This document shows positions 1 to 8,885 of a stretch of DNA of 22,997 bases, one piece after another. Position 1 is the first letter of the stretch, and every line of letters begins with the position of its first letter. A program made the translations under genes and the position numbers. The notes under the pieces are model-generated. The model was given only the letters and a program-made list of their open reading frames with translations, searched no databases and had not been told where the DNA came from. The stretch comes from Caryophanales bacterium UBA6768 (lineage in GTDB: Bacteria > Bacillota > Bacilli > Bacillales_D > Amphibacillaceae): NCBI GenBank assembly GCA_002453315.1, contig DKGO01000007.1, positions 1-22,997 of the forward strand. The letters run 5' to 3'.

Positions 1-190
1 CTGGCATTTTCAAAAGTCCTGCGCGTTCTAAACCTTGTAATAGTCCTAAAATTCCACCAACTAATAATGCAATAAATGATACCGTAAAAAATGATAATGT
101 AATTTTTGCGTCTTGCTCATTTGTACCTAAATACTTTTTCACTTTTTTACCTGTTTTTTCTGAAAAGTTTTCATGTAATGCAGTTTCCAT
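1..190 (-). CDS. cbaA: cytochrome c oxidase subunit I, b(o/a)3-type (5' part only)
   Basis: Only the first 63 codons are in the window; the gene continues past position 1. Subunit I would carry the haem-copper site that reduces oxygen in the cytoplasmic membrane. The visible part is a short hydrophilic N-terminus (METALHENFSEKTGKKVKKY) followed by the first membrane segment (about residues 31-52). This pattern is what I know from Bacillaceae ba3-type subunit I proteins. The ATG at 188-190 is preceded by a good GGGAGG ribosome binding site at about 200-206. It lies 18 bases downstream of the subunit II stop and is the third gene of the operon. The order IIa-II-I is the order of the Thermus ba3 oxidase operon. 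The haem ligands are outside the window, so the call rests on the N-terminus and the neighbours. Confidence 0.85.
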   Translation of the reverse strand, partial: METALHENFSEKTGKKVKKYLGTNEQDAKITLSFFTVSFIALLVGGILGLLQGLERAGLLKMP

Positions 191-208
191 TGAATTTTCC
201 TCCCTTCT

Positions 209-676
209 TTATTTCACCGTAATTGTTGTACTCATTAACTGGTGACCAATGCCACAATATTCGTTACATAAAATTAAATATTCACCTGGTTCATTAAATG
301 TATTTGAAATTTTTTGGATGTGACCAGGTAAGACCATCGCATTTACATTCGTGTCAACTATTTGCATTCCGTGTGTCACATCTTTTGATGTCATAATAAA
401 GTTTACTTTTGCCCCAACTGGCACTTCAATGTCACCAGGATTAAATCTGAATGCTTCAAGTGTCATTACTACATCATACTCATTGTCACCAACTTCAAAG
501 ACTCCCGGCTCATCAAAGGGTGCTTCGTTATCAACATTTTGAGGGTCAATTGTATCTTTATGACTCGGTGGTCCCATTCCTAAGGCAAATGCTTGGTATC
601 CGGTAACAACCATCGATCCGAGAATGATAACTACCGCAAAGATGATCCAAATTTCTTCAAACTTATGCATCTTCAT
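209..676 (-). CDS. cbaB: cytochrome c oxidase subunit II, ba3-type, CuA-binding
   Basis: Subunit II accepts electrons from cytochrome c at a dinuclear CuA centre on the outer face of the membrane and passes them to subunit I. The protein has 155 aa, the short form typical of ba3 oxidases. It has one N-terminal membrane anchor (about residues 9-31) and then a cupredoxin domain. The CuA ligands are visible: a His in DVTHGMQI (about residue 102) and the C-terminal CNEYCGIGHQLM cluster with two Cys, His and Met. There is no fused cytochrome c domain. ATG at 674-676 follows an AGGAGGAAAAGG site. The stop lies next to the ribosome binding site of subunit I, so the two are probably translated together. 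The CuA motif makes the assignment firm; the ba3 subtype is inferred from length and operon order. Confidence 0.93.
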   Translation of the reverse strand: MKMHKFEEIWIIFAVVIILGSMVVTGYQAFALGMGPPSHKDTIDPQNVDNEAPFDEPGVFEVGDNEYDVVMTLEAFRFNPGDIEVPVGAKVNFIMTSKDVTHGMQIVDTNVNAMVLPGHIQKISNTFNEPGEYLILCNEYCGIGHQLMSTTITVK

Positions 677-697
677 TTCCTTTTCCTCCTCACACTT

Positions 698-853
698 TTA
701 TATTCGTGTCATATAGAAATAAAATAATGTTACGATAAAAAATAAAATGCCTCCACCAACAAAAACAATTGAAGAGAATAATGCACCTCTTAGTGAATTT
801 TCATCTGTTTGTTCCACTACTTGACTATCAACCTTTTCATTTGAAACAGACAT
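698..853 (-). CDS. cbaD: cytochrome c oxidase subunit IIa (small single-pass subunit)
   Basis: A 51-aa ORF starting at ATG 851-853 behind a perfect GGAGGG site and ending 21 bases before subunit II. It begins MSVSNEKVDSQVVEQTDENS and has one hydrophobic helix (about residues 25-48, with a GGG patch) and a short basic end (MTRI). Size, single helix and position match the subunit IIa of ba3-type oxidases, which in Thermus supplies a helix missing from the shortened subunit II. There are no catalytic residues to check, so the assignment rests on architecture and context. It is the first gene of the operon, downstream of the FNR-type promoter. Confidence 0.8.
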   Translation of the reverse strand: MSVSNEKVDSQVVEQTDENSLRGALFSSIVFVGGGILFFIVTLFYFYMTRI

Positions 854-887
854 GAAAATCCCTCCTTCATTAAATTAGTTTTTGATT

Positions 888-937
888 CAACTTCAGTATA
901 TGCTTTTTGACAATGACCACTAGTGATTTAAATCACA
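888..937 (-). promoter_or_regulatory. promoter of the ba3 oxidase operon with CRP/FNR-type box
   Basis: On the minus strand there is TGTGATTTAAATCACT (922-937), matching TGTGA-N6-TCACA in 9 of 10 defined positions. A TATACT -10 hexamer lies at 895-900. A start about 7 bases past the -10 falls near 888, which places the box centre (929.5) at -41.5. No -35 hexamer is seen at the proper distance (CTAGTG at 918-923), as expected for an activator-dependent class II promoter. Control by Fnr under low oxygen is inference; another CRP-family protein could bind. Confidence 0.6.
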
Positions 938-939
938 TG

Positions 940-1205
940 ACAAAACCAATGATTGATTATGTTTATGATGATTTTTCCAAATGAATAAACGTTGATATAT
1001 AAGGGTTTTAGCGATTTACTCGATCCAATTTTAGGAGATTTAAGTTGAGGTAATCAAATTTAAGAGGTTTTAAATGTGGCAAACAATTGACTAGAATATG
1101 GCAAATTTGTAAACGTTATTGTAATCGTTATTATGTAGGGGTTTTTGTTTATCATTGCCTTAAATTTTCCAAACTTTTTATGTAGGATATTTCATCATGC
1201 AAACT
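940..1205. other. non-coding, AT-rich, no gene seen
   Basis: I see no credible ORF with a ribosome binding site and no RNA gene on either strand between the FNR-type box and the terminator at 1206. It separates the end of the addBA unit from the oxidase operon promoter. Confidence 0.5.
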
Positions 1206-1239
1206 AAAAAACTAGCAAAAGATGCCCTACTAGTTTTTT
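1206..1239 (-). terminator. intrinsic terminator downstream of addA
   Basis: Inverted repeat AAAAAACTAG (1206-1215) and CTAGTTTTTT (1230-1239) with a 14-base loop and T-runs on both strands. It lies about 145 bases past the addA stop. It could work in both directions, but only addA transcription arrives from a known gene. The stem is AT-rich, so strength is uncertain. Confidence 0.55.
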
Positions 1240-1383
1240 GTTACAAGATATATAATGTACATGTACGCCTTATAGAAGTGATACAAATTGGTTAGAATCA
1301 AAATCATTATTGGACAGAGACCTTCTTGGCCATATTACCGTTCTTATCATTTAATTTATTTCTTCGGGAAATCATCTATTTTA

Positions 1384-4300
1384 TTACATCGTAATAAATA
1401 GATCCTTCGCAAAGAAATATAAATAGGCATCGATCTCGTCAATCCCCAAAATATCACACATTGCCTGACGGTATAATTTAATTTGTACTCGATATCTTTC
1501 TTTTAAAGTAGTAATTAAACTATCTGTTACATCCTTATCGTTAATCTGATCAGTTTTATAATCAAGTATGATAACACGACCATCCGACATATAAATAAGA
1601 CAATCTATAATCCCTTGAATTAATACTTTTTCTTCTGTATCACTTTCCCAATCATGATAAATTTCACTCGTTTTTAACGTATACATAAACGGCACTTCTC
1701 GTTCAATTTTTTCCGCCCTGGAGAATACCTCTGCTTTTTCATGTTGGAAAAATTGTTCGATTGCCTTTAAATCGATGACTTCCGCCTCTTCTGAAGTTAA
1801 ACATTCTTTCGCCACCAGTTGCTTAACAAAACCTGCTAAATCTTCCTTCTGCCATTTATCTGTTAATGGTAAATGTTGCATGACTGTATGCATTGCCGTT
1901 CCAATTTCAGCGGATGTTAACTTTTTCTCTTCCTGTAAAAACTTCGGACGACTTACTAAAGAAATTTTAGAGCCCCTGACTAACTCATGACTACTATTCT
2001 CGTCAATTTCCTCTTGACGCCTTTTTATTTCTGTCACACTTTGCTTCGCACGGGTTATTGTAGCTTCAAAAAACGGATATTTAAATGACAGTTTTTCATC
2101 GATTTCAAGAACTCTCTCTTCATCAATTAATTGACTTGGTACTCCTTGCCAATTTGTCATCATTTCACGTAAATCACTTTTAGAAACAACTTCGTCTTCC
2201 GTTAAATTCGTTAATTTTCCACCATCCAAAATATGAATGTCCCAAGTTGATTCATCTGCTTTTAAATTTATCCCCGACACTATTTCCACGTCTTCGACAC
2301 GATGTAATACGTCATTATTTTTATGGCGAATAAGTGCTGGAATAATCCAATCGAAATACGTTTTTGCCCGTTTTCGCAATTGCTTTGAAATAACCAAACT
2401 AGATTCCGAACCGGAATTTCCCCAATGACGAGACAATTGATCAGCGAAATTTGCCACTGTCCCTATCATTACTAGTTTTTCCCTAGCCCTTGTCATGGCG
2501 ACATATAATACACGCATTTCTTCTGACAACAAATGTTGAATCGACACTTCCTTCAACGCTAAAAAATATAATGTTGAATACATAATTTGCTTTTCCGGAT
2601 CGATAAACTTTGTCGCAAATCCGATATCTTTGTCTAACATATATTTATTTCTAACATCAGAAAAGTTAAATTGTTTGTTCATTCCCCCAATCATGACGAC
2701 AGGAAATTCTAACCCTTTACTTTTATGAATTGTCATGATTCTTACTACGTCTTCTTGCTCACTTAATGCTCGGGCTTCCCCTAAATCCTTCCTCTGTTCT
2801 TGCATTCTTTCGATAAATCTTAAAAATCGAAATAAGCCACGAAAAGACGTTGCTTCATAACTTCGGGCTCGGTCATATAAAGCACGTAAATTTGCCTGTC
2901 GTTGTCTGCCACCGGGAATCCCACCGACAAAATCGTAGTAACCTGTCTCCTGAAAGATTTCCCAAATAAGTGCTGAAACCGAGTCTGATTTGGCCATTTC
3001 ACGGAACTCACTTAACTGTTTTAAAAATGATGAAACAAGTTCACTTCCATCTTGCTCTGTTTTTGCAAATAACATTAATGCCTCATAAAATGTTCCCTTT
3101 TGATTCATTAAACGGACATTTGCGAGCTGTTCTTCATTCAAACCAACAATAGGTGACCGTAAAATAGATGCCAATGGAATATCCTGATATGGATTATCAA
3201 TCACCTTTAACATATTCACCATAACTTGAATTTCCATTGCACTAAAATATCCCGTTTTCATTTCAACATAAACAGGAATTCCTTGTTTCTTTAATTCTTC
3301 CATAATCGTTGACAGGCCCGTTAATGACCGCAACAAAATAACAATATCCCGATATTGAATATCACGCATTTGTTGCAAATCTTTATCAAAAATTTGCCGA
3401 GGGATGTTATTTTTATTCCCTATCCAATGCTTAATCTTTTCCGCGTACAATCTTGCTTCCATTTGAATGGTCAACAAATCCTCTACCTTCTCTTCCCCAT
3501 CATCTACATCATCATAATTAGACTGCTCACTGTCACCTTCCTTATCAATGACAACAACTTCAATTTCTGGGTCATGAATCGGTAGGTCATCATAACCTTT
3601 ATTCCCATATTGTAATGCCGCTTTTTCATCATAAGCAATATTACCAACCGCTTCATCAAAAATTTGTTTAAAAATAAAATTAGCCCCTTGAAGAACTGTT
3701 TGACGACTTCTGAAGTTACTTGCCAAATCAATTCTCATTCCTAACGAAGGGTCCTTTTCATAGCGGTTATACTTTTCAATAAATAAACTTGGTTCCGCAT
3801 GACGGAAACGATAAATGCTTTGTTTCACATCACCGACCATAAACATATTGCCATTTCCGGTTTGGTCACTTACCATTCGTAAAATTGTTTCTTGCACTAA
3901 ATTAATATCTTGATATTCATCAACCAATACTTCTTTAAATTGCTTTTGATAAAACATAGCAATTGAAGATGGAATTATCTGATCCCCATCCTGTTGTTTT
4001 TCCGTTAAAATTTCCAAACAAAAGTGTTCTAAATCAGCAAAATCGACCAAACCCCTTGCCTTTTTTTCTTGTTTAAATCGTTCTTTAAATTCGAGTACTA
4101 ATTGGACAATCCTATTTACAGAAGGATAAAGTTTTCTCAAATCTCCAATATGGCCTGCTAAATTTCTAGCAAACCAATCTTTGCCCATTTTATTCCAATA
4201 CGTTCGAAACCGATCACGAAGTTGTTTTATCTCTTCTTTTATTACTTCATCACAGTCAACCGATTTTCTCGATAATGATTTCAATTTTCTACTATTCACT

Positions 4301-5166
4301 AATGTATACAATTCATCCCAGCAGTTGATATTTTCTAACATTTCATCAATAAGGAGGATATCGGCTTGTAATGCCTCGACATAATGGTATGGTCCATTTG
4401 GTCCGTTTGCTAGTTGAATCGCTTTATTTAAATCCCCCCGATAACCTTCCAGCTGATCAACGATTTCGGTTTTTAAAATTTCTAACCATGGTAATTCTTC
4501 TCCAGAAAAAACTTCAGGAATATCATAGGCATCAGCCACTTTATCTAACCATTTTTTTGGTGAAGGATGCTGCATGGCGAATGTATATACTGATAAAATT
4601 AATGTCTCAACATCGATATCACTTCTGTCATTCGAAAACATGTCAACGACATGAAAAAACTGATTCATTCGTTCCATTTGTTCTTCATCATCAGATGCCC
4701 CGTTATCTCCTTTGGAAGATGCCCCATAAGCAGCTTCAAACATTTCATCAATGACAGCTTGTTTAATAAGGTCTATCTCCATTTCATCGGCAATACGAAA
4801 AGCCGGATCTATATCTAATAAATAGGCATGTTGACGAACAACGGTTGTACAGAACGAATGTAATGTAGAAATAAATGACCGTTGGATTAACGATAATTGT
4901 TTTCTTAAATGAAATGATTGTGGATCTTCTTGAATCGCTAATTCCAACGCTTGTGAAATACGATTTCTCATTTCTTCCGCAGCAGCATTAGTGAATGTGG
5001 CAACGAGCATTTCATCTATATTAATCGGATTTTCTTTGTCGAGTAATTTTTGAATAATTCTTTCTACAAGTACTGCTGTCTTTCCTGATCCTGCTGCTGC
5101 AGCAACAAGTATGTTGGAACCCTTACTTTGAATTGCCTCCAATTGTTCCTCTGTCCATTGCACCAA
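1384..5166 (-). CDS. addA: AddA, helicase-nuclease subunit A
   Basis: AddA is the SF1A helicase and 3'-strand nuclease of the AddAB complex (functional counterpart of RecBCD), which resects double-strand DNA ends for RecA loading. About 1260 aa, usual for the family. Visible motifs: Walker A AAAAGSGKT near residues 23-30, Walker B DEYQD, motif III GDVKQSIYRFRHAEP, SNFRSR, motif V region TIHKSKGLEFPVV, motif VI VAMTRAREKL. The C-terminal RecB-family nuclease has GTAMHTVMQH, GIIDCL and ILDYKTD. Start choice: a longer frame opens with TTG at 5187, but that codon overlaps the strong GGGGGAGG site (5175-5182). TTG at 5164-5166 sits 8 bases past it and gives MVQWTEEQ, matching other AddA N-termini; GTG at 5161-5163 is an alternative. 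It starts 38 bases after the addB stop and is surely co-transcribed with it. Confidence 0.96.
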   Translation of the reverse strand: MVQWTEEQLEAIQSKGSNILVAAAAGSGKTAVLVERIIQKLLDKENPINIDEMLVATFTNAAAEEMRNRISQALELAIQEDPQSFHLRKQLSLIQRSFISTLHSFCTTVVRQHAYLLDIDPAFRIADEMEIDLIKQAVIDEMFEAAYGASSKGDNGASDDEEQMERMNQFFHVVDMFSNDRSDIDVETLILSVYTFAMQHPSPKKWLDKVADAYDIPEVFSGEELPWLEILKTEIVDQLEGYRGDLNKAIQLANGPNGPYHYVEALQADILLIDEMLENINCWDELYTLVNSRKLKSLSRKSVDCDEVIKEEIKQLRDRFRTYWNKMGKDWFARNLAGHIGDLRKLYPSVNRIVQLVLEFKERFKQEKKARGLVDFADLEHFCLEILTEKQQDGDQIIPSSIAMFYQKQFKEVLVDEYQDINLVQETILRMVSDQTGNGNMFMVGDVKQSIYRFRHAEPSLFIEKYNRYEKDPSLGMRIDLASNFRSRQTVLQGANFIFKQIFDEAVGNIAYDEKAALQYGNKGYDDLPIHDPEIEVVVIDKEGDSEQSNYDDVDDGEEKVEDLLTIQMEARLYAEKIKHWIGNKNNIPRQIFDKDLQQMRDIQYRDIVILLRSLTGLSTIMEELKKQGIPVYVEMKTGYFSAMEIQVMVNMLKVIDNPYQDIPLASILRSPIVGLNEEQLANVRLMNQKGTFYEALMLFAKTEQDGSELVSSFLKQLSEFREMAKSDSVSALIWEIFQETGYYDFVGGIPGGRQRQANLRALYDRARSYEATSFRGLFRFLRFIERMQEQRKDLGEARALSEQEDVVRIMTIHKSKGLEFPVVMIGGMNKQFNFSDVRNKYMLDKDIGFATKFIDPEKQIMYSTLYFLALKEVSIQHLLSEEMRVLYVAMTRAREKLVMIGTVANFADQLSRHWGNSGSESSLVISKQLRKRAKTYFDWIIPALIRHKNNDVLHRVEDVEIVSGINLKADESTWDIHILDGGKLTNLTEDEVVSKSDLREMMTNWQGVPSQLIDEERVLEIDEKLSFKYPFFEATITRAKQSVTEIKRRQEEIDENSSHELVRGSKISLVSRPKFLQEEKKLTSAEIGTAMHTVMQHLPLTDKWQKEDLAGFVKQLVAKECLTSEEAEVIDLKAIEQFFQHEKAEVFSRAEKIEREVPFMYTLKTSEIYHDWESDTEEKVLIQGIIDCLIYMSDGRVIILDYKTDQINDKDVTDSLITTLKERYRVQIKLYRQAMCDILGIDEIDAYLYFFAKDLFITM

Positions 5167-5204
5167 GTAAATTACCTCCCCCAACAAATCCCTAAATTAA
5201 TAAA

Positions 5205-8200
5205 TTACTTTTTATGTATTTCTGTACTTTCTTTTATTTTCTCTAAAATTTTCTCTTCATCCATTGGCACGAGCTTGCGATAATTATTTTCCCGTAATAA
5301 CGGATCAAATTGACAGACTGATTTAAACGAACAAAATTGACATGCGTGAAAACCATCTTTCTCATATGGATTAATGTCAACTTTACCCGATAAGATCTGT
5401 AATCCTGCATCTGCAATTAAATGATGCATATAGTGACGTAACATCGTAAATGTTTCGGTTTCAACTACTTTTGAGCCAGCATAAAAAGTTTCATCTTTTT
5501 TCAATCCAAATGGTACCACATGGCTACGCCCAGATTGAATAGAAGTATCCATTTGGGTAACAACATCTAAATCGGAAGTGAGCAACCCTTTCATTTTAAA
5601 TTGTTTTAATATTTCCTGTTCAATTTGCTCATCTGTTAATGAATAGGCATCTTTAATAAGCGGTTGATGCAGATGAAAATATAATACCCCTGCCGGCTCA
5701 GCATCTTTTTCCTTATTGAGCCATTTCGCTGACTGTGTTAACACAACGTCTAAATATGTTAACATTTGTAATGCTAACCCATAATAAACATCTATTAAAT
5801 CAAGTCCTCTGGCACTAGATTTATAATCAATAATCCGCAAATATAACTGATCATTTTGCAAAAATTGATCAACACGGTCAATCCTTCCACGTAAAACAAT
5901 TTCATAATTACCATGTAAAGGAATCCTCATTGCATCCAAACCACCACTTTTCTCCTTATCAAGCCCAAATCCTAATTCAACACCGATAGGAGAAAAATTA
6001 CTGACCCGTGATTGTTCACTTAGAATATATGTTGCCTGGGCAATAATTTTTTGTAGTTTCTGTTGGATATAACGATAACGACTTGAACTTGATAAAATCT
6101 TATGCTGTAAATATGGGGCTAAATCATTCATTGCTTTTTCAGCAAATTGATTCGCATCAGCTTTCGTTAACGTACCTAACATTTTATTTGGAACACCATC
6201 AAGTCCCTCTTGTGTCCATCTCGTAATCATTTTTAAAGCCTCATGAAACAATTGTCCGATATCAGGGGCTGCCAATGTGTAGGTACGACGCTCTTCTAAC
6301 CCTAAACTATATTGAGCAAAATGCTGATAAGAGCAGTTATATAACATTTCCAACCGTGACACACTTGCTTTTAACTGTTGTGGATATAACTTTTCTACTG
6401 TCTTTTTAGATAAATGGATTGGTTTATTTTCATAAAATAAACTTTGTAATACCCGATTCGTCGTTTCAAAGGCTGTTTCATGTGTCATATACCAATTTAA
6501 AACATTCCACCAAACACTTTCTACGGGATAACCCCGAATATATCTTGCCAATTGCGATGTTAATGCAGCTCTTGTCTTTTTAGGTGTCGTAATAAATCGG
6601 GATGCTTCCTTTAATTCATCAGGGTCTTGTAATAAAATCGGGTCCCCAAATGTCGGAAAAAACTCATATAATCGTTGAATCATTGGGGAAGGGGTGTTTG
6701 CCTTTCCTTCGTGATTGCTTAAACGATAACTGACGTGTAATTCATCAATTGCAGATGAAAATGCTAAATACATATAAAAATTATCATCAAGCAATGTTCT
6801 CCGATTACTCGCCGCCAATTGCATACCAAATTGTTTTAAAAATTCTCGTTCTTGTTCATTAATCACCCCATCTATCGGGGGTTTCATTGGCCAAAACCCC
6901 TCATTGACCCCTAACAAAAACACTATTTTTTTGGGCCCAATTCTAGAGTGATCAATAGACCCAACGATAACGTGATCCATGGTTGGTGGTACATGTGCAA
7001 ATTGTAAAGCATCTAATCCAGCATCCAGAATTTCTTTAAATTGATTGAGTGACATTACCTCGTCACCAATCATGTCGACCATTTCATCCAGTAATTGAAT
7101 AACCCCATTCCACACTTGTTCCTCTTCACGACTTTTTTCTATATTACCTGACTGCTCATAATTATCTCGGCGTTTCTCTAGGGCAAAAGGAACTCGTAAA
7201 TCAACAATTGTTTTATATAAAATTTCACACCGTTGTTGTACGCTAACCTTACCTTTCATGAGCTTGGCAAATGGGTGTAGCACTTCAATCACTTGATGAC
7301 GATAGGCATTTATTTTTAATTCTTTCTTCTTTTCCACATCTGTTTGCTTCGCTTCATCAAAACCGCGAAATCGTTGATATTTCCAATCCTGATCAGCAAG
7401 CCATTCTGTTTTTGATCTTTTTCCATATTCTAAAACATAATTTTCTAATTGATCAATCGCATCGATCGTTAGTGGGAACTCTTCATTGGTTGAAGGAACC
7501 AAGCCGGTTTTTAAGAACCGAAACACATCTTCATAACGCCAATTACTTTGGATAACTTCAAAAATTGATCTAACAAATTCGATAAAAGGATGGTTGAGCA
7601 TCGTTCGTTTTTCGTCGATAAATACTGGGATACCATAATCTTGAAACATCGTTTTAATTAATTCATTATACGTTTCAGGATCCCGTACATAAATCGCCAT
7701 ATCTTGATATCGGTAATGGTTATTTTTCACTAATGTTAATATTTGTTGAATAACCCCGTCCAGTTCTGCCCGAGGATGAATAGCCTCAGCAATGGTTACT
7801 GGTATTGATTGGGTTGTTTCGTATTTCGGTGTCGGTCGGTCATCAAAATATGTTTCAATATGCTGTAAAGCACCATGTTTCATGACGGTATATAATTCGT
7901 CTTGTAAAATAACCGGTGTTTCAATTGGGATATTACTGTCCTTAGCAACCTCGTGTAAAACTGCTAATGTTTCTGAAGTTTGGAAAAATAAATCTAATTC
8001 TGTTTGTTCCGTTTCGAGTGTTGTCGAATCTAGGGTTAAAGCAATTGACATTCTTTTTGTCACCTTTAATAATTCAGCAATAATCCCTAATTCCTTCGGT
8101 GTAAAACGATGAAAACCATCAATATAAATTTCCGCATTATAAAAGAATGGAGTATGGGCAATTTTTTCCGTTAACATTGTTAATTGATCTTCGCCATCAA

Positions 8201-8723
8201 TATATTTATTTTCTAATTGACTCATTAAATGGGCATAAATATAATGTAAATCATCTAATTTATTCGTTAATGAAATATTCCCTGCAGTGAATTTAAGTTG
8301 TTCTTCTAAATATTCAGGAGTAATACAGTGTCTTTTAAACTCTGTTATCATTCCCTCTATTTCCTCGATAAACCCTTGTTTTTCCACAGCTTTTTGAAAC
8401 ACCTTAAAAGGTTCTTTTCGCTGCTGAATGATTTTACGTAACATCATTTGCATTCCAGTCGAACTAATAAATTGGCGTGTACTCCCACCTGTTTCTTGTA
8501 ATACTCGCCAAGCAAGTCGGGAAAAACTAACGATTTGGGCACGAACACTTCCATGGATGTCATCATTTAATAGTTCATACTCTTGTTGGAATGACATCTG
8601 TTCAGGAACAACATAGAATATCGGCTTACCTGTCGGATTATCTCTTAATTTTTGTTTCATCTCATCTAAAATAAAGCTACTTTTATTAGCGTTTGCTCGT
8701 CCTACAATCATTCTCAACGACAT
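5205..8723 (-). CDS. addB: AddB, helicase-nuclease subunit B
   Basis: AddB is the non-motor partner of AddA. It recognises Chi, cuts the 5' strand and holds an iron-sulfur cluster. 1172 aa, close to B. subtilis AddB. Strong similarity includes RAQIVSFSRLAWRVLQETGG, a nuclease motif IDYKSS followed by GLDLIDVYYGLALQMLTYLD, and the four cluster cysteines: one in YNCSYQHF (middle third) and three in CQFCSFKSVCQFD near the C-terminus. The nuclease and cluster therefore look intact. Odd: the N-terminal nucleotide-binding loop reads GRANANKSS where B. subtilis has GRSGSGKT, so both motif glycines before the Lys are Asn or Ala. ATG at 8721-8723 follows a GGGAGTGG site. First gene of the addBA unit, downstream of comK on the same strand. 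In B. subtilis addAB expression is under competence (ComK) control. Confidence 0.96.
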   Translation of the reverse strand: MSLRMIVGRANANKSSFILDEMKQKLRDNPTGKPIFYVVPEQMSFQQEYELLNDDIHGSVRAQIVSFSRLAWRVLQETGGSTRQFISSTGMQMMLRKIIQQRKEPFKVFQKAVEKQGFIEEIEGMITEFKRHCITPEYLEEQLKFTAGNISLTNKLDDLHYIYAHLMSQLENKYIDGEDQLTMLTEKIAHTPFFYNAEIYIDGFHRFTPKELGIIAELLKVTKRMSIALTLDSTTLETEQTELDLFFQTSETLAVLHEVAKDSNIPIETPVILQDELYTVMKHGALQHIETYFDDRPTPKYETTQSIPVTIAEAIHPRAELDGVIQQILTLVKNNHYRYQDMAIYVRDPETYNELIKTMFQDYGIPVFIDEKRTMLNHPFIEFVRSIFEVIQSNWRYEDVFRFLKTGLVPSTNEEFPLTIDAIDQLENYVLEYGKRSKTEWLADQDWKYQRFRGFDEAKQTDVEKKKELKINAYRHQVIEVLHPFAKLMKGKVSVQQRCEILYKTIVDLRVPFALEKRRDNYEQSGNIEKSREEEQVWNGVIQLLDEMVDMIGDEVMSLNQFKEILDAGLDALQFAHVPPTMDHVIVGSIDHSRIGPKKIVFLLGVNEGFWPMKPPIDGVINEQEREFLKQFGMQLAASNRRTLLDDNFYMYLAFSSAIDELHVSYRLSNHEGKANTPSPMIQRLYEFFPTFGDPILLQDPDELKEASRFITTPKKTRAALTSQLARYIRGYPVESVWWNVLNWYMTHETAFETTNRVLQSLFYENKPIHLSKKTVEKLYPQQLKASVSRLEMLYNCSYQHFAQYSLGLEERRTYTLAAPDIGQLFHEALKMITRWTQEGLDGVPNKMLGTLTKADANQFAEKAMNDLAPYLQHKILSSSSRYRYIQQKLQKIIAQATYILSEQSRVSNFSPIGVELGFGLDKEKSGGLDAMRIPLHGNYEIVLRGRIDRVDQFLQNDQLYLRIIDYKSSARGLDLIDVYYGLALQMLTYLDVVLTQSAKWLNKEKDAEPAGVLYFHLHQPLIKDAYSLTDEQIEQEILKQFKMKGLLTSDLDVVTQMDTSIQSGRSHVVPFGLKKDETFYAGSKVVETETFTMLRHYMHHLIADAGLQILSGKVDINPYEKDGFHACQFCSFKSVCQFDPLLRENNYRKLVPMDEEKILEKIKESTEIHKK

Positions 8724-8806
8724 GCAAAACCACTCCCTATCCCTAACAATCTATCAAAAATAAATATGTATCATTGGCTCAAAAATTTAACTTATTAATG
8801 AATGGA

Positions 8807-8823
8807 AACCTCTAATTTTTCAT
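8807..8823. repeat. left copy of 17-bp inverted repeat flanking comK
   Basis: AACCTCTAATTTTTCAT here is the exact reverse complement of ATGAAAAATTAGAGGTT at 9485-9501. This copy lies in the addB leader, downstream of the predicted addB -10 box. The two copies bracket comK. Confidence 0.75.
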
Positions 8824-8838
8824 TTTTCCTTTAGTTTT

Positions 8839-8866
8839 ATTATATCATTAACAAGTTTTTTGACGA
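8839..8866 (-). promoter_or_regulatory. addB: candidate sigma-A promoter of addBA
   Basis: On the minus strand a perfect TATAAT (8839-8844) lies 16 bases from a weak TCGTCA -35 (8861-8866, 4 of 6). The expected leader is about 110 bases and would contain, near its 5' end, the 17-base sequence that is repeated inverted upstream of comK. A clear pair of ComK AT-boxes was not found here. Confidence 0.4.
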
Positions 8867-8885
8867 TAGATTATAATTTCTCACA

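Noticed and set aside
4371..4754. Plus-strand 127-codon frame inside addA
   Set aside because: Antisense to a region of addA that is clearly coding; no ribosome binding site.
5167..5187. TTG at 5187 as addA start
   Set aside because: It overlaps the GGGGGAGG ribosome binding site; the TTG at 5164-5166 is properly spaced.
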